From Faecalibacterium sp. (lineage in GTDB: Bacteria > Bacillota > Clostridia > Oscillospirales > Ruminococcaceae): a DNA stretch of 64,000 bases. The stretch covers positions 62,001 through 126,000 of the forward strand of contig JALCRP010000002.1 of NCBI GenBank assembly GCA_022652735.1. The letters are read 5' to 3'. Shown here in pieces: positions 49,637 to 58,017 of the stretch. The notes below the pieces were generated by a model. That model searched no databases. It was given only the letters and a program-made list of their open reading frames with translations, and was not told the DNA's origin. A program made the position numbers and the translations under genes. Numbering within the stretch: the stretch's first letter is position 1; each line of letters starts with the position of its first letter.

Positions 49637-50782
49637 ATGGATCAGCAGCAGTATTTGGATCAGCTGGGGCAGGCATTGAATATGCTTTCCCCGGAGGAGA
49701 TCGCCGACGTCCAAAATTATTATGCCAACTCGATCCGCGGCGAGGTACTGAACGGCATAAGCGAGGAAAAGGCCATCGAGCATCTCGGCCCGGCCGATCA
49801 GGTGGCAGACCGTGTTTTACGCACCCGCGCCCAGCCGATGCCGAGCTCTGTTATGGGGCCGCGCAGGCAGCACGGCCGCAAGCGTGGGCTGGTGATTGCG
49901 GGCGTTGTAATCGCGGCATGCTTTGCGGTGGCAAGCGCCAGCGAGGCTGCAAACGCCGCCTTTAGCGGAAACCATGCTGCGATGGGGCGCCAGAGCTTTA
50001 CGGCGGCCGCGGCCGATGTGCAGACGATTTCGATCACCGCCGAGGCGGACGATGTGAGCTTTGAAACTTCGCCGGATGATGACATCCATCTCGAATGGAC
50101 CAACAGCAAGCCCGAAACACATACTGCCGCGCAAGATGGTTCGACGCTGACGCTGGAGACGGGAACCTATCATACCGCGGATTTTTCTCTTTCTTTTTCG
50201 GATGACGACACAGAAGTTGTGGTAAAGCTGCCGGAAGGCTATGAGGCGGGTACGCTTACCGTCCAGACAAGCTCCGGCGATATAGATGCCGATAATATTG
50301 CCGTACAGGATTCGCTTGCGCTGACGACCACCAGCGGCAGCATCAGCGGCTACGGCCTGATTGTGCCGGGTACGTTGGCCGTGAATACCACTTCGGGCGA
50401 TGTCTCGCTTTGGGATGCTTCGCTCGGCGCGGCAAACCTGAAATCGACATCCGGCTATCTCGATCTTTCCGAGAGCACCGTCGCCGGCGACGCGACGATC
50501 CTAAGCACCAGCGGCGATATTTCGTGGGACGAAGGCGCGCTGAGCGGCACAGGGAAATTTGCCTCGACAAGCGGCGGCATCGAGATAAGCGGGGTTAGCA
50601 CAAAAGGCGATTTGAAGGCAGACACCACCAGCGGCGATGTTTCCTTCGAGCTGAAAAATAAAGATTACAGCATCACCGCAAACAGCGTCAGCGGCGACAT
50701 CAATATCCCCAAGACGAACGGCACCCATGCAATGGCCCTTAACACCGTCAGCGGCGGCATTGATGTTTCGTTCACGGATTGA
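49637..50782 (+). CDS. DUF4097 beta-repeat protein with HAAS-like N-terminus
   Basis: A 381-residue membrane-anchored protein. Residues 1-65 (QYLDQLGQALNMLSPEEIADVQNYYANSI, SEEKAIEHLGPADQVADRVL) match the DUF1700/HAAS helical domain. One membrane segment follows (about 84-105). The rest is a DUF4097 right-handed beta structure of repeated short units such as TTSGSISG, NTTSGDVSLW, KSTSGYLDLS, STSGDISW and NSVSGDINIP. Related LiaG/YvlB-type proteins are linked to envelope stress responses. The usual PadR-family regulator gene is not beside it. GAGGAGC precedes the ATG. Confidence 0.85.
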   Translation: MDQQQYLDQLGQALNMLSPEEIADVQNYYANSIRGEVLNGISEEKAIEHLGPADQVADRVLRTRAQPMPSSVMGPRRQHGRKRGLVIAGVVIAACFAVASASEAANAAFSGNHAAMGRQSFTAAAADVQTISITAEADDVSFETSPDDDIHLEWTNSKPETHTAAQDGSTLTLETGTYHTADFSLSFSDDDTEVVVKLPEGYEAGTLTVQTSSGDIDADNIAVQDSLALTTTSGSISGYGLIVPGTLAVNTTSGDVSLWDASLGAANLKSTSGYLDLSESTVAGDATILSTSGDISWDEGALSGTGKFASTSGGIEISGVSTKGDLKADTTSGDVSFELKNKDYSITANSVSGDINIPKTNGTHAMALNTVSGGIDVSFTD

Positions 50783-50810
50783 TTTGCCCCTAGCACACTG
50801 CTGAAAAAAT

Positions 50811-50859
50811 AAGCGGCGCATCCGTTCGGCTTTTGGGCCGGCGAATGCGCCGCTTTTTG
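50811..50859. terminator. Bidirectional terminator after the DUF4097 gene
   Basis: AAGCGGCGCAT with ATGCGCCGCTT closes a long hairpin ending in five T; the core TTCGGCTTTTGGGCCGG (50825-50841) is identical to that at 19997-20013. It also faces the MATE gene on the other strand. Confidence 0.88.
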
Positions 50860-50923
50860 TGCTCTATATAAAATCGGCATGGCGCTATAAAGCAATGCTT
50901 TGCCGGCGCACAGGCCCCAAGGC

Positions 50924-52276
50924 TCAGGCCGCGGGCGTGGCTTTCGCGCTGCGGATGTGCGGGTCGTGATAGAACGAAAACGCCAGCTGGGCGCACATCA
51001 AGCACCAGATCACCGGCTCGCACAGGATAACGCCGAAATACTGCATCGACGGGATCAGCGCCAGCACAAAGAAAATCTTGCCCAGCAGCTCGATGATGCT
51101 GGAAATAACGGGCACAACCTTGCGCCCCATGCCCTGCAAGGAATAGCGCAGCGTAAGCAGCACACCCAATACAGAATAGAACGGCGCGTTGAGGCGCAGA
51201 TATAAGGCACCGTTATCCAAGATGACCGCCTCGGACGAGCCGGAGATCATGCGCATCAGCGCAGGCGACCAGATGGCCAGCACGGCCGTCATCACGGCGG
51301 CAAGGCCAATGCAGATCAAATTGGAGTAGCGCACGGCCTTGCGGATGCGATCCCACTGGCCGGCGCCGCGGTTTTGCGAAACAAAGGTGGAGGCCGCCAG
51401 CGCGATCGTCATGCCGGGCATGGTAAAAAAGCTGTTCAGCTTACGCGCCGCCGTGTGCGCGGCAATGATCTCATACCCAAGCTGATTGATTGAGAACTGC
51501 AAAATCACAGTGCCCGCCGAAACCACGGCAATCATCAGCCCCATCGAAAAGCCCTGCCCCAAAAGCTCCCGGCAAAGCGAAGCATCATAGCGGAAATCTT
51601 CGGCCGACGGCAAAAGCAGCGGGCAGCGGAACAAAATGTACACAAGGCACAGCACGGCCGAGACGCCCTGCGCCAGCACTGTGGCAAGCGCCGTGCCACG
51701 CACCCCCATCGAAAACTGCGTGACAAATAAAATGTCAAGGAAAATGTTCAGCACGGAAGCAATCAGCAAAAACAAAAACGGCATCACGCTGTTGCCGATG
51801 GCGCGCAAAAGGCCCGAAAACAGGTTGTAGGCGAACATCACGCCGATGCACAGCACCATCACATGGATATAGGAATAGGCCTCATCAAAAATTTCCGGCG
51901 GCGTTTGCAGCAGCTGCATCAGCGGCCGCAGGCAGATTTCGCCCAAAAGCATGAAAATAACTGTTACGCCCACGCCGATCGTCAGCGTAGAGGCCACGGC
52001 CTGCCGTAGGCGGCGGCCATCGCGCATGCCGTAGATTTTTGCGATCACGATGCCCATGCCGTTGCCGATGCCGATAGCAAAGCCAATTAAGAGATCATTG
52101 ACAGACATGCTGGCGCCGATGGCGGCCAGCGAAAGATCGCCGAGATAATGCCCGACGATCATGGTGTCAACGGTATTATAAAGCTTTTGAAACAGGTTAG
52201 AGACGAAAAGCGGCGCCGCAAACAGCAGCAGGCTTTTTAGGATGCTGCCATGCAGCAGATCGGTTTCGGTGTGCAT
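50924..52276 (-). CDS. MATE family efflux transporter
   Basis: A 450-residue protein with 12 membrane segments in two MatE halves. LLLFAAPLFVSNLFQKLYNTVDTMIVGHYLGDLSLAAIGAS is the classic first-half start, AGQWDRIRKAVRYSNLICIGLAAV is in the second half, and QNRGAG matches the MATE motif after segment 7. It exports drugs, metabolites or possibly glycan-related compounds by Na+ or H+ antiport. The ATG at 52276 follows GGGAGGTTTTTT; the longer frame to 52453 covers the glf promoter and is rejected. It is divergent from glf. Confidence 0.9.
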   Translation of the reverse strand: MHTETDLLHGSILKSLLLFAAPLFVSNLFQKLYNTVDTMIVGHYLGDLSLAAIGASMSVNDLLIGFAIGIGNGMGIVIAKIYGMRDGRRLRQAVASTLTIGVGVTVIFMLLGEICLRPLMQLLQTPPEIFDEAYSYIHVMVLCIGVMFAYNLFSGLLRAIGNSVMPFLFLLIASVLNIFLDILFVTQFSMGVRGTALATVLAQGVSAVLCLVYILFRCPLLLPSAEDFRYDASLCRELLGQGFSMGLMIAVVSAGTVILQFSINQLGYEIIAAHTAARKLNSFFTMPGMTIALAASTFVSQNRGAGQWDRIRKAVRYSNLICIGLAAVMTAVLAIWSPALMRMISGSSEAVILDNGALYLRLNAPFYSVLGVLLTLRYSLQGMGRKVVPVISSIIELLGKIFFVLALIPSMQYFGVILCEPVIWCLMCAQLAFSFYHDPHIRSAKATPAA

Positions 52277-52362
52277 AAAAAACCTCCCTGCCGGAAGCTT
52301 CCGGCAGAATTTCCAACGGACAAAAAATATGCGGCCCCCAAAAACGGCCGCCTTGCGCGGGG

Positions 52363-52391
52363 TTGAGAAAAATGGCGCCGGGGGGTATACT
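52363..52391 (+). promoter_or_regulatory. Promoter for glf
   Basis: TTGAGA (52363-52368) and TATACT (52386-52391) with a 17-base spacer, 51 bases before the glf ATG. Confidence 0.75.
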
Positions 52392-52442
52392 GATTTTATG
52401 CGGCGGCACTTTGAAATCCGCGGCCGCCGAAAGGAAAAGGGA

Positions 52443-53552
52443 ATGCAGAACAAAATGTACGATTATCTGATCGTGGGCGCCGGGCTTTATGGCGCGGTAT
52501 TTGCCGAGCGCGCCCGCGCCGCGGGCAAAACTTGCCTTGTTGTGGATAAGCGCGGCCATATTGCCGGCAACATCTATACCGAAAAGGTTGAAGGCATCGA
52601 CGTGCACCGCTACGGCGCGCATATTTTTCATACCAACGACCGCGCCGTGTGGCAGTATATCACGCAGTTTGCAGAGTTTAACCGCTACACGAACAGCCCT
52701 GTGGCAAACTATAAGGGCGAACTTTACAATCTGCCCTTTAATATGAATACTTTTCATGCCATGTGGGGCGTCATTACGCCCGCCGAGGCCGAGGCCAAGA
52801 TCGCTGAGCAGCGCGCGGCCGCCGGCATCGCTGAACCGAAAAATTTGGAAGAGCAGGCCATCCGCCTTGTGGGCAGTGATATTTATGAAAAGCTCATTAA
52901 GGGCTACACACAAAAGCAGTGGGGCCGCCCCTGCGCCGAGCTGCCGGCCTTTATCATTCAGCGCCTGCCTGTGCGCCTGACCTACGACAACAACTACTTT
53001 AACGCGCTGTATCAGGGCATCCCGACGGAGGGCTATACGCAGCTTATCGCAAACCTGCTGGGCGATACCGAGGTGTGCCTCGGCGTCGACTATCTGGCGC
53101 AAAAGGCACAGCTGGATGCATTGGCAAAAAAGGTGATCTACACCGGCCCGATCGACGCCTATTTCGGCTATCGCCTCGGGGCGCTGGCCTACCGCAGCGT
53201 CCGCTTTGAAACCGAGACGCTTGATATGGAAAACTATCAGGGCAACGCCGTGGTAAACTATACCGACGCCGAAACGCCCTATACGCGCATCATCGAGCAC
53301 AAGCACTTTACCTTCGGCACACAGCCGAAAACCGTTATCAGCCGCGAGTATTCGGCCGAATGGAAGCCGGGCGATGAGCCGTACTATCCCGTTAATGATG
53401 AGAAAAACGGCGCGCTGTATCAGCAGTATAAGGCGCTGGCTGAAGCCGAACCGAACGTGCGCTTTGGCGGGCGCCTTGGCGAATACAAGTATTATGATAT
53501 GGATAAGGTGATTGCGGCCGCGCTGGCCTGCGCGAAAGCCGAGCTTGGCTAA
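52443..53552 (+). CDS. glf: UDP-galactopyranose mutase
   Basis: A 369-residue flavoenzyme that interconverts UDP-galactopyranose and UDP-galactofuranose, the donor for galactofuranose in surface glycans. The FAD motif is YDYLIVGAGLYGAVFAE; HIAGNIYTEKVEGIDVHRYGAHIFHT, NRYTNSPVANYKGELYNLPFNMNTF, IKGYTQKQWGR, TYDNNYFNALYQGIP and EYSAEWKPGDEPYYPVND follow the family along its full length. The substrate-site Arg and Tyr residues are present. AAAGGAAAAGG precedes the ATG. It stands 10 kb from the polysaccharide locus that probably uses its product. Confidence 0.96.
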   Translation: MQNKMYDYLIVGAGLYGAVFAERARAAGKTCLVVDKRGHIAGNIYTEKVEGIDVHRYGAHIFHTNDRAVWQYITQFAEFNRYTNSPVANYKGELYNLPFNMNTFHAMWGVITPAEAEAKIAEQRAAAGIAEPKNLEEQAIRLVGSDIYEKLIKGYTQKQWGRPCAELPAFIIQRLPVRLTYDNNYFNALYQGIPTEGYTQLIANLLGDTEVCLGVDYLAQKAQLDALAKKVIYTGPIDAYFGYRLGALAYRSVRFETETLDMENYQGNAVVNYTDAETPYTRIIEHKHFTFGTQPKTVISREYSAEWKPGDEPYYPVNDEKNGALYQQYKALAEAEPNVRFGGRLGEYKYYDMDKVIAAALACAKAELG

Positions 53553-53597
53553 AAAGGCCCGGCACAGGCGGGTATGCTAAGGCAAAGCCGCCCGCCG

Positions 53598-55343
53598 TCA
53601 GCGCTTTGCCAGCGTTTCGGCCAGTGCGGCATCCGGCGTAATATACGCCGTTTCGTAGAGATCGTATAATACCATGCCGGGCTTGAGGCCGCCCGTTTTG
53701 CGGATGTTTTTCACCTCGGTGTAATCCACAGGTACCTTGATGCCGTGCGCTTGGCTGGAAAAGAGAACCGCCAACTGCGCGGCTTCTTCTTTGGTGCGGT
53801 CAGGGATGGCACGGCCTTCGCTCATCACGACGGTGTGGCTGCCGGGCGCATTTTTTGTGTGGAACCACAAATCGCGCCCGCGGGCCGTGTGCAGCGTCAG
53901 GCGCTCGTTTTGGATGTTGTTGCGCCCAACCAGAATCTCAAACCCGTCGGAAGAGACAAATCGCAGAAAATCGGCAGGCTTTTGCTTTTTATCGCGCTGC
54001 TTATAATATTTCAGGTAGCCTTGGCTTTTTAGCTCGGCGCGGATCTCGTTCAGCGCCGCCTCGCCGGAGGCACTTTCCACTTCGTACAGCACGGTTTCCA
54101 GATAGGCAATTTCCTGCTCACCGGAAGTAAGCAGCTCGGCCAGCATACGCGCGGCCGTCTGCTTTTTTTTGTATTCCTTAAAATAGCGCTGGGCGTTTTG
54201 GCTGGGAGAGTAACGCGCATCGAGCGAAATGGTTACTTCTTTGCCGCCGTCGTACCAGTTGGGCAGCGTGACGCGCTGCATGCCTTTTTCCATCTGGTAA
54301 AGGTTAGCGGAAAGCAGCTCGCCATACAGGCGCAGCGTCTCGCTTTTTTCGCTGGCGGCCAGCTCATCGCGGCGGGCGGCCTGCTTGCGCACGGCGCGCT
54401 CGTAAAGGTTATGCACGGCCTTGTGCAGCTCCTTGCCCTTGGTGCGCAGGCGCTCTGCACGGTCCTTTTCGGCATAGTAGCCCTCCAGCATCTCGCTGAA
54501 AGAAGGCCATTCTGTCAGCACAAAGCCGGCGCCGTACTGTTGCGGGCGGAAAAAGGTATATTCCACGGGGCGGCCTTCGGGCGCTTTTACGCTGACGGGC
54601 GTACCGCCGGCTTCGTATTCGGCGCGCAGGGCGTCGATCGCCTGCGCCAAACGGGCTTGCTGCGCGGCATCCAGCTCAGCGGCAAGCGCCGCTGTTTCGC
54701 CGAAGGCACGCCATACGGCCTCGCGGCTGACGACAGGGCCAACGCCCGACACCGTTTTAATGAGCGCATCGGCCACAGGCAGGGGCTTTTCACACGCGGC
54801 GGCCACAAGCGAGGCCGACGAAACCGAGAAGAAATCGGGCCGGGCGGGCTTTGGCGGCAGGGTATAAGCAAGGCCGGGCAGCAGCTGGCGCACATCGCTG
54901 TCCTCAAAATCCACCCGCTTCAGCGCATCGACAATGCGGCCGTTTTGCACCAGCACAAGGTTGGAATAACGGCCCATCAGCTCGGCGCAAAGGGTGTTTG
55001 TGACAAGATCGCCCATCTCGTTGGTGCACTGGAAATCGAAATAAACAATACGGTCGCCAGGCTCGCGCCGGACGTCCAGCACTTTGCCGCCCGTAAGATA
55101 TTTGCGCATCAGCATACAAAAGCCCGGCGGGGTATCCGGGTTCTCGAAACTTTCGCGCGTAAAACACACCCGCGCAGAGCCGCTGCGCGCCGAAAGAAGC
55201 AGCGCCAACGTTTCGGTGCGGGTACGCAGCGTCAGCAAAAGCTCATCACGCGTCGGCTCGAAAATTTTGGCGATGCGGGCATCGAGCAGCTTTTCCCGGA
55301 TCTCGCCCACGGCCAGCGCGAGCGTTGCGGCATCCAAAGCCAT
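53598..55343 (-). CDS. rqcH: Rqc2/RqcH-type ribosome quality control protein (NFACT)
   Basis: A 581-residue NFACT-family protein. RqcH binds stalled 50S subunits with peptidyl-tRNA and directs addition of Ala tails for degradation. The NFACT-N domain begins MALDAATLALAVGEIREKLLDARIAKIFEPTRDELLL; a helix-hairpin-helix region has VSGVGPVVSREAVWRAFG (about 205-222). A coiled coil follows (about 290-400), and the NFACT-R domain has EILVGRNNIQNERLTLHTARGRDLWFHTKNAPGSHTVV. Older annotations call it fibronectin-binding protein. AAGGAAA lies before the ATG. Last gene of the minus-strand group, partly separated by a terminator. Confidence 0.93.
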   Translation of the reverse strand: MALDAATLALAVGEIREKLLDARIAKIFEPTRDELLLTLRTRTETLALLLSARSGSARVCFTRESFENPDTPPGFCMLMRKYLTGGKVLDVRREPGDRIVYFDFQCTNEMGDLVTNTLCAELMGRYSNLVLVQNGRIVDALKRVDFEDSDVRQLLPGLAYTLPPKPARPDFFSVSSASLVAAACEKPLPVADALIKTVSGVGPVVSREAVWRAFGETAALAAELDAAQQARLAQAIDALRAEYEAGGTPVSVKAPEGRPVEYTFFRPQQYGAGFVLTEWPSFSEMLEGYYAEKDRAERLRTKGKELHKAVHNLYERAVRKQAARRDELAASEKSETLRLYGELLSANLYQMEKGMQRVTLPNWYDGGKEVTISLDARYSPSQNAQRYFKEYKKKQTAARMLAELLTSGEQEIAYLETVLYEVESASGEAALNEIRAELKSQGYLKYYKQRDKKQKPADFLRFVSSDGFEILVGRNNIQNERLTLHTARGRDLWFHTKNAPGSHTVVMSEGRAIPDRTKEEAAQLAVLFSSQAHGIKVPVDYTEVKNIRKTGGLKPGMVLYDLYETAYITPDAALAETLAKR

Positions 55344-55390
55344 AAGAGGTTTCCTTCCCGGGCGGCCACCTGTGCGCGGCGCGCCCTACA

Positions 55391-55416
55391 CAAAACGCCC
55401 GGCCGCAGCCGGGCGC
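55391..55416 (-). terminator. Hairpin terminator between nif3 and rqcH
   Basis: On the minus strand CGCCCGGC (55415-55408) pairs with GCCGGGCG (55403-55396), followed by TTTTG. The short T-run suggests partial read-through into rqcH. Confidence 0.7.
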
Positions 55417-55425
55417 AACAAAGCA

Positions 55426-56169
55426 TTACAAATAGGTAAAAGGGGCTTGGCAGCATGTGCTGGGCGAAACCCGAATTTTCGGAAACGCCGCGGCCAGCTT
55501 TTCGGCCAAAACCGGCACAATGGGCCATTCGGTAGCATAGTGGCCCGCCGCAATCAGCGAAAGGCCAAGGCGCGTGGCATCCAACGCCGCGTGGTGGCTG
55601 GCCTCGCCCGTCAAAAGGCAATCGGCCCCGACGGCGAGGGCATCCGCAAACATGCTGCCGCCCGCCCCGCTGATGACGGCAAGGCGGCGAATGGGCTTGC
55701 CCGCATCGGCAAATTTTACGGCCGTATGCAGCACAGCCTGCGCCTTTTCGGACAGCGCGCGGGTGTCGGTTTCGGCGATTGTGCCAACGCGCCCGCAGCC
55801 TTCGGCAAAGGGCACAGGGGTTTGCATGGCAAACAGCCCGGCCAAAACCTCGTTAACGCCGCCGGGGGCCGCATCGAGGTTGGTATGCATGCAGATCGCG
55901 GAAATGCCGTTTTGCACAAGCGCAAACGCCACATCCTGCGGGCCAAGCCGCTTGAGCGGATCAAAGATGACCGGATGATGCGAAACGATAAGCTGGCAGC
56001 CGGTGCGCGCGGCTTCGGCCACGACGGCAGCGGTGATGTCCAGCGTGGTAAGGATGCCGGAAACTTCCGCGCCCGTATCCACCAGCAAGCCGGGATTATC
56101 CCAGCTTGCGGCCAGCTCCGGCGGGGCCAAGCGCGCCATAAAGGCATAGATTTCCGCAACGGTTGCCAT
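55426..56169 (-). CDS. Nif3-like dinuclear metal centre protein (YqfO type)
   Basis: A 247-residue NIF3 family protein. LAASWDNPGLLVDTG at the start, CQLIVSHHPVIFDPLK with the metal-binding HH pair, and CMHTNLDAAPGGVNEVLA with another metal His and Asp are the conserved metal sites; near the end GHYATEWPIVPVL supplies the last. The family binds two metal ions, and a hydrolase or folate/GTP-cyclohydrolase-like role has been proposed but not settled. The ATG at 56169 follows AAGGAGGG. It is downstream of trmK, the usual partner in Firmicutes. Confidence 0.9.
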   Translation of the reverse strand: MATVAEIYAFMARLAPPELAASWDNPGLLVDTGAEVSGILTTLDITAAVVAEAARTGCQLIVSHHPVIFDPLKRLGPQDVAFALVQNGISAICMHTNLDAAPGGVNEVLAGLFAMQTPVPFAEGCGRVGTIAETDTRALSEKAQAVLHTAVKFADAGKPIRRLAVISGAGGSMFADALAVGADCLLTGEASHHAALDATRLGLSLIAAGHYATEWPIVPVLAEKLAAAFPKIRVSPSTCCQAPFTYL

Positions 56170-56182
56170 GAAAAAGCCCTCC

Positions 56183-56869
56183 TTATACGGTTGTGCCCGC
56201 CTGCGCCAATAAAGCGTCAATGGCCTGCGCCAACGGCGCTTCGCCCGGCAGGCCGAGGCGCATTTTGGCAAGCTTGGCACGTTGCAGGGCCTGATACGCC
56301 GCAGCGCCCGGCTCACGGCCTGTTTCGCCATACAGGCAGGCCGCCAGCGAGACGGCGGTGGGCGAAAGCGCTTCGCCAATGTATTCGGCCGCCATGACGG
56401 CATACCAACGCCCAGCGGCCTGTACCGGAATATCACGCAAAAGCGCAAAGCCGTGCGTGTACAGCCAGCCGCGCAACAGGGCATGCTTTGTGGCCGGCAC
56501 CAGCACAAGGCGCGGGCCGCCGCGAGCGAAAACCCACGGCGCCGCGACCAGAATATCGGCCGTCGTTTGGGCAGAGACGCCCGCCAACACGATAGTGCCC
56601 ACCTCGCCCGGGGCAAGCACAGAAAGCCCATCGCCAAGGCGCAGCTCTGCCTTAGCGCAAAGCCCGGCTTCTGCCAGCGTCCGGCGCGCTTTTGAAAGCG
56701 GCCCGGGGCGCAAATCGGCCCCGATTACTTTTGGGTAACGGCCCGACGCGGCCAAAAACGCCGTCAGCTTGCCGTGATCGCAGCCGATGTCGGCCACGGC
56801 CTCGCCGGGGCGCACCAGCGCCGCCGCGGTGGCAAGCCGGGCATCCAACTGCGGGATATGTGGCTCCAT
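56183..56869 (-). CDS. trmK: tRNA (adenine(22)-N1)-methyltransferase TrmK
   Basis: A 228-residue SAM-dependent methyltransferase for m1A22 in tRNA. LDARLATAAALVRPGEAVADIGCDHGKLTAFLAASGR has the SAM motif I (DIGCDHGKL, typical of TrmK), and ADLRPGPLSKARRTL is motif II. The motif usually GMGG in TrmK reads VLAGVSAQTTADIL here, so GVSA replaces GMGG. The C-terminal coiled-coil region is Ala-rich. It starts one base after the DUF1858 stop and is followed by nif3, as in many Firmicutes. Confidence 0.88.
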   Translation of the reverse strand: MEPHIPQLDARLATAAALVRPGEAVADIGCDHGKLTAFLAASGRYPKVIGADLRPGPLSKARRTLAEAGLCAKAELRLGDGLSVLAPGEVGTIVLAGVSAQTTADILVAAPWVFARGGPRLVLVPATKHALLRGWLYTHGFALLRDIPVQAAGRWYAVMAAEYIGEALSPTAVSLAACLYGETGREPGAAAYQALQRAKLAKMRLGLPGEAPLAQAIDALLAQAGTTV

Positions 56870-57115
56870 TTAGGCTTTGCCGGCCAGATGTGCGTTCAGC
56901 TTTTCCAGCAAAGCATCGCAGTCGACGCCATGCACGGCGCAGGCATCCGCAATACTCTCCCCGCGAGAGGCAGGGCAGCCGAGGCAGTGCATGCCGATTT
57001 CAAAGAAATAGGGCGCAGTGGTTTCGTCCATATCCAAAATATCGCCGATGATGGTATCGCGCGTAACTTTGCGGGCGGATGCGGCATCTTCTTTATTTCC
57101 AAACAGGTTTAACAT
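56870..57115 (-). CDS. DUF1858 domain protein
   Basis: An 81-residue protein. VTRDTIIGDILDMDETTAPYFFEIGMHCLGCPASRGESIADACAVHGVDCDALLEKLNAHL is the DUF1858 domain, with the Cys pair CLGC. This domain is related to ScdA/RIC N-terminal helices and may bind a metal or sense redox state; function is not settled. AGAGGA precedes the ATG at 57115. It abuts trmK directly. Confidence 0.85.
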   Translation of the reverse strand: MLNLFGNKEDAASARKVTRDTIIGDILDMDETTAPYFFEIGMHCLGCPASRGESIADACAVHGVDCDALLEKLNAHLAGKA

Positions 57116-57159
57116 ATAAAAAATCCTCTTTCTCGGCGCTTTGCCGCGCCATTGTGTTT

Positions 57160-57189
57160 ACTATACCCTAAAAAGGGGCAATATTGCAA
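57160..57189 (-). promoter_or_regulatory. Promoter for the DUF1858-trmK-nif3(-rqcH) group
   Basis: On the minus strand TTGCAA (57189-57184) and TATAGT (57165-57160), spacer 18, 45 bases before the ATG. Confidence 0.75.
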
Positions 57190-57202
57190 GCCTCGGCACA
57201 GC

Positions 57203-57234
57203 AAAAAAGGGAGCCACCCTTACGAGTGGCCCCC
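57203..57234 (-). terminator. Terminator after the zinc-ribbon gene
   Basis: On the minus strand GGGGCCAC pairs with GTGGCTCCC (one bulge), followed by six T (57208-57203). Confidence 0.82.
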
Positions 57235-57256
57235 TTGAAAGGCATTTGCTGAAAAA

Positions 57257-57535
57257 TCAGCCCTGCTCCTTCATCTTTGCGAAGCAATCAGAGCAGTAAA
57301 CCGGGCGATCTTCGCGCGGCTGGAACGGAACCTTGCAGGTCTTGCCGCAGGAAGCGCAAACAGCATCATACATCTGGCGCTCGCCACGGGTAGCGTTCTT
57401 GCGGGAATCGCGGCAGGCCTTGCAGCGCTGCGGCTGGTTCTCGAAGCCACGAGAAGCGTAGAATTCCTGCTCGCCAGCGGTCCAAACAAATTCCTTACCG
57501 CAGTCTTTGCAAACCAAAGTCTTGTCTTCGAACAT
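57257..57535 (-). CDS. Zinc-ribbon protein (CxxC-x17-CxxC type)
   Basis: A 92-residue protein with two zinc ribbons: CKDCGKEF...CKAC (Cys9/12 and about 38/41) and CASCGK...CSDC (about 60/63 and 81/84). FVWTAGEQEFYASRGFENQPQRCKACR is the characteristic first domain of this small family. Function is unknown; nucleic-acid or ribosome association is possible. AAGGAGA precedes the ATG. A leader of about 120 bases separates it from its promoter. Confidence 0.85.
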   Translation of the reverse strand: MFEDKTLVCKDCGKEFVWTAGEQEFYASRGFENQPQRCKACRDSRKNATRGERQMYDAVCASCGKTCKVPFQPREDRPVYCSDCFAKMKEQG

Positions 57536-57662
57536 AGTTGTAGTCTCCTTGTTAAATCTTGCCCGCGGAAGGATTCACTCCATTACTTGGTTTTCGGGAC
57601 CATTGCTCTGATAGTTACGCGTCCAGGGGCATGTTAGTTGTCCTCTACCTGAGGATGAACTT

Positions 57663-57691
57663 ATTGTACAGTCTCTTTTTGAATTTGTCAA
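57663..57691 (-). promoter_or_regulatory. Promoter for the zinc-ribbon gene
   Basis: On the minus strand TTGACA (57691-57686) and TACAAT (57668-57663) with a 17-base spacer. The leader between it and the ATG (57655-57536) is about 120 bases long with no RNA family recognised. Confidence 0.82.
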
Positions 57692-57798
57692 CCAAAAAAT
57701 TCGTTTTGCTAAGCTCGATTTTAATGCAATGTGCATAATCTGACAAAAAAATCCAAAATGTATAATGAAGCTCTTTTTTTCCACAAGGAAGATACATC

Positions 57799-57827
57799 TT
57801 GATTTCTGAAAAAGGATTCGTTATAAT
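57799..57827 (+). promoter_or_regulatory. Promoter for tRNA-Leu
   Basis: TTGATT (57799-57804) and TATAAT (57822-57827) with a 17-base spacer, 12 bases before the tRNA. Confidence 0.8.
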
Positions 57828-57838
57828 AAATAAGCTCG

Positions 57839-57926
57839 GCCGGTGTGGTGGAATTGGCAGACGCCCGGGACTCAAAATCCCGTGGATGAATAATCCGTGC
57901 GGGTTCGACCCCCGCCACCGGCACCA
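57839..57926 (+). tRNA. tRNA-Leu (anticodon CAA)
   Basis: The acceptor arm GCCGGTG (57839-57845) pairs with CACCGGC (57916-57922), followed by discriminator A and an encoded CCA. The anticodon stem CGGGA/TCCCG encloses CTCAAAA, giving CAA at 34-36, which reads TTG. The long variable arm (TGGAT...ATCCG) is that of a class II tRNA. The T-arm GCGGG/CCCGC carries GTTCGAC. Confidence 0.97.
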
Positions 57927-57929
57927 ACA

Positions 57930-57970
57930 AGTCCCGCTAGGCTGTAAAGCCGGGCGGGGCTTTTTGTTTT
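57930..57970 (+). terminator. Terminator after tRNA-Leu
   Basis: AGTCCCGC (57930-57937) pairs with GCGGGGCT (57954-57961), with GGCT/AGCC inside, then TTTTTGTTTT. Confidence 0.88.
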
Positions 57971-58017
57971 AAGGGAAAAGCCGGCAAGGCCGGCACAGCA
58001 GGGCAGAGGAAAAAGCA

